A stretch of DNA of 14,558 nt from Desulfobacterales bacterium. GTDB taxonomy: Bacteria > Desulfobacterota > Desulfobulbia > Desulfobulbales > BM004. A program made the translations under genes and the position numbers. The stretch spans positions 1 to 14,558 of the forward strand of contig JAUXHH010000018.1 of assembly GCA_030621655.1 (NCBI GenBank), read 5' to 3'. A model generated the notes under the pieces. That model worked only from the letters and a program-made list of their open reading frames with translations. It ran no database searches and was not told where the DNA came from. Below, in pieces: positions 14,517 to 14,558 of this stretch (position 1 is the stretch's first letter; each line of letters starts with the position of its first letter).

Positions 14517-14558
14517 GGGTTCAAGGGGTCGAGGGGTCGAGGTTTCAAGGGTAAAAGA
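14517..14558. repeat. stop-codon-adjacent G-rich repeat, copy 3 (cut by window end)
   Basis: GGGTTCAAGGGG (14517-14528) runs into GTCGAGGGGTCGAGG, a short tandem of GGGGTCGA, then TTTCAAGGGTAAAAG. It starts four bases after the DUF3604 stop. It shares CAAGGGGTCGAGG-type sequence and the GGGTAAAAG tail with 7820-7856, and the 12-mer with 7999-8010. It may continue beyond the window. Confidence 0.6.

Overview
The window looks like a chromosomal segment from a free-living Gram-negative bacterium. My best guess is a member of the Desulfobacterota (the former Deltaproteobacteria, perhaps near the Desulfobulbales). That is an inference from gene style: a DHH/CBS/tRNA-nucleotidyltransferase fusion, an hflKC pair, a hexameric-type citrate synthase, a short S21 and many AT-rich palindromic intergenic repeats. 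No rRNA or tRNA gene is present to settle it. Most genes are housekeeping, and I see no intact transposase, phage gene, CRISPR array or defence island.

Layout. Bases 2-238 hold the C-terminus of a GlcD-type FAD-linked oxidase, cut by the window edge. Rightward genes follow: rpsU (359-547), a XerC/XerD tyrosine recombinase (608-1591) and an 883-residue fusion of DHH phosphoesterase, two CBS domains and a class II nucleotidyltransferase (1833-4484). Citrate synthase (4592-5926) is leftward and convergent with the fusion. It shares a divergent upstream region with a rightward ThiE-like thiamine phosphate synthase (6136-6810). A roughly 300-base region full of hairpins and an imperfect palindrome (6811-7119) leads into an unrecognised cysteine-rich zinc-ribbon protein (7120-7803).

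A strong bidirectional terminator (7869-7918) separates that gene from the convergent hflK-hflC operon (10113 down to 8018). A leftward GlpG-like rhomboid protease (10426-11325) lies upstream of hflK. Two rightward genes for exported proteins end the window: a TPR protein (11673-12371) and a DUF3604 (PHP-like) protein (12569-14512). The DUF3604 gene is visibly richer in G+C than the rest.

How the genes relate. hflK and hflC form one membrane complex that controls the FtsH protease, and with the rhomboid they make a membrane-protein quality-control neighbourhood, although rhomboid and hflKC are probably separate transcripts. The other genes look like independent housekeeping units.

The non-coding DNA is the less ordinary part. 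A repeat built on GGGTTCAAGGGG / CAAGGGGTCGAGG sits just downstream of three different stop codons (near 7820, 8005 and 14520). Two different AT-rich inverted repeats lie at 1667-1761 and 6924-7027. A CCCGTC-TAAA-GACGGG hairpin at 7056-7071 resembles ends of IS200/IS605-type elements. I do not see a clear new biological system. The best candidates for a second look are the fusion enzyme, the cysteine-rich protein with its palindrome-laden leader, and the stop-codon-associated repeat.
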